Assembly: GCF_036785885.1 (NCBI RefSeq)
Contig: NC_092322.1
Location: 16,576,466 to 16,640,465, forward strand
Source of the DNA: Coffea arabica
Taxonomy: Eukaryota; Streptophyta; Magnoliopsida; Gentianales; Rubiaceae
Direction: 5' to 3'
Length of the DNA stretch: 64,000 bases
Shown: piece by piece, positions 61,200 to 64,000 of the stretch
Position numbering within the stretch: position 1 is the stretch's first letter
How the letters are laid out: each line of letters begins with the position of its first letter
The notes under the pieces: model-generated
The model's input: only the letters and a program-made list of their open reading frames with translations
What the model was told of the DNA's origin: nothing
Database searches by the model: none
Position numbers and translations under genes: made by a program

Positions 61200-64000
<2,801 letters not shown>

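Overview
This window looks like nuclear DNA of a flowering plant, most likely a eudicot. It is AT-rich and intron-rich, and its genes belong to plant-typical families: a P-class pentatricopeptide protein, a family II LRR receptor kinase, the SRP 19 kDa subunit and a plastid YGGT protein. Remains of nearly every plant transposon class fill the space between them. I could not identify the species. There are no operons, CRISPR arrays, rRNA genes or tRNA genes that I can support.

Layout. 1-7834 is the 3' part of a decayed Athila-type Ty3/gypsy retrotransposon on the + strand: pol remains, tandem repeats, an env-like reading frame with three stops, a purine tract and the 3' LTR. 7835-14582 is a mosaic of repeats: a 0.67-kb unit present twice, with the second copy split by a 3.5-kb insertion; a 3.2-kb element with TAA target duplications and PIF/Harbinger-like ends; and a 0.7-kb hAT-type element with a perfect 8-bp target duplication. 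15481-17570 is a decayed fragment of a receptor-kinase gene. 17696-19618 is an intact, intronless restorer-like PPR gene. 23300-34505 is a multi-exon LRR receptor-like kinase gene of the At5g63710 type. 35645-35716 is a perfect 30-bp hairpin. 37647-42055 holds a probable Mutator-type MITE, a 1.1-kb Helitron with a captured carboxylesterase-like fragment, and another foldback MITE. 42800-46415 (with a possible leader exon near 49.1-49.4 kb) is SRP19. 50644-51260 is a cluster of direct and inverted repeats. 51980-54878 is a YGGT/YLMG plastid protein gene with a Mutator-type MITE just upstream. 56873-58086 holds a 92-bp tandem duplication and a hAT-type element. 61200 to the window end is the 3' part of an eIF2alpha-kinase-like gene.

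All six gene or pseudogene loci outside the transposons lie on the minus strand. They act in unrelated processes: organelle RNA processing, surface signalling, co-translational targeting, plastid membranes and translational stress control. The one real link is between the receptor kinase and the 15.5-17.6 kb pseudogene, which share exon and intron sequence and so derive from a local duplication.

Most notable: (1) the receptor kinase keeps clean splice sites in the exons I could place, but its kinase domain is cut after the HRD catalytic loop. I find no DFG or APE segment, while the neighbouring pseudogene still carries a decayed copy of part of that segment. (2) The eIF2alpha-kinase-like gene has an in-frame stop and a reading-phase problem in otherwise well-preserved exons. 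(3) Several transposons can be delimited to the base with target duplications. I did not find a convincing previously undescribed system; the novelty is in structural details. Exon borders were placed by eye from splice signals and remembered family sequence, without any search.
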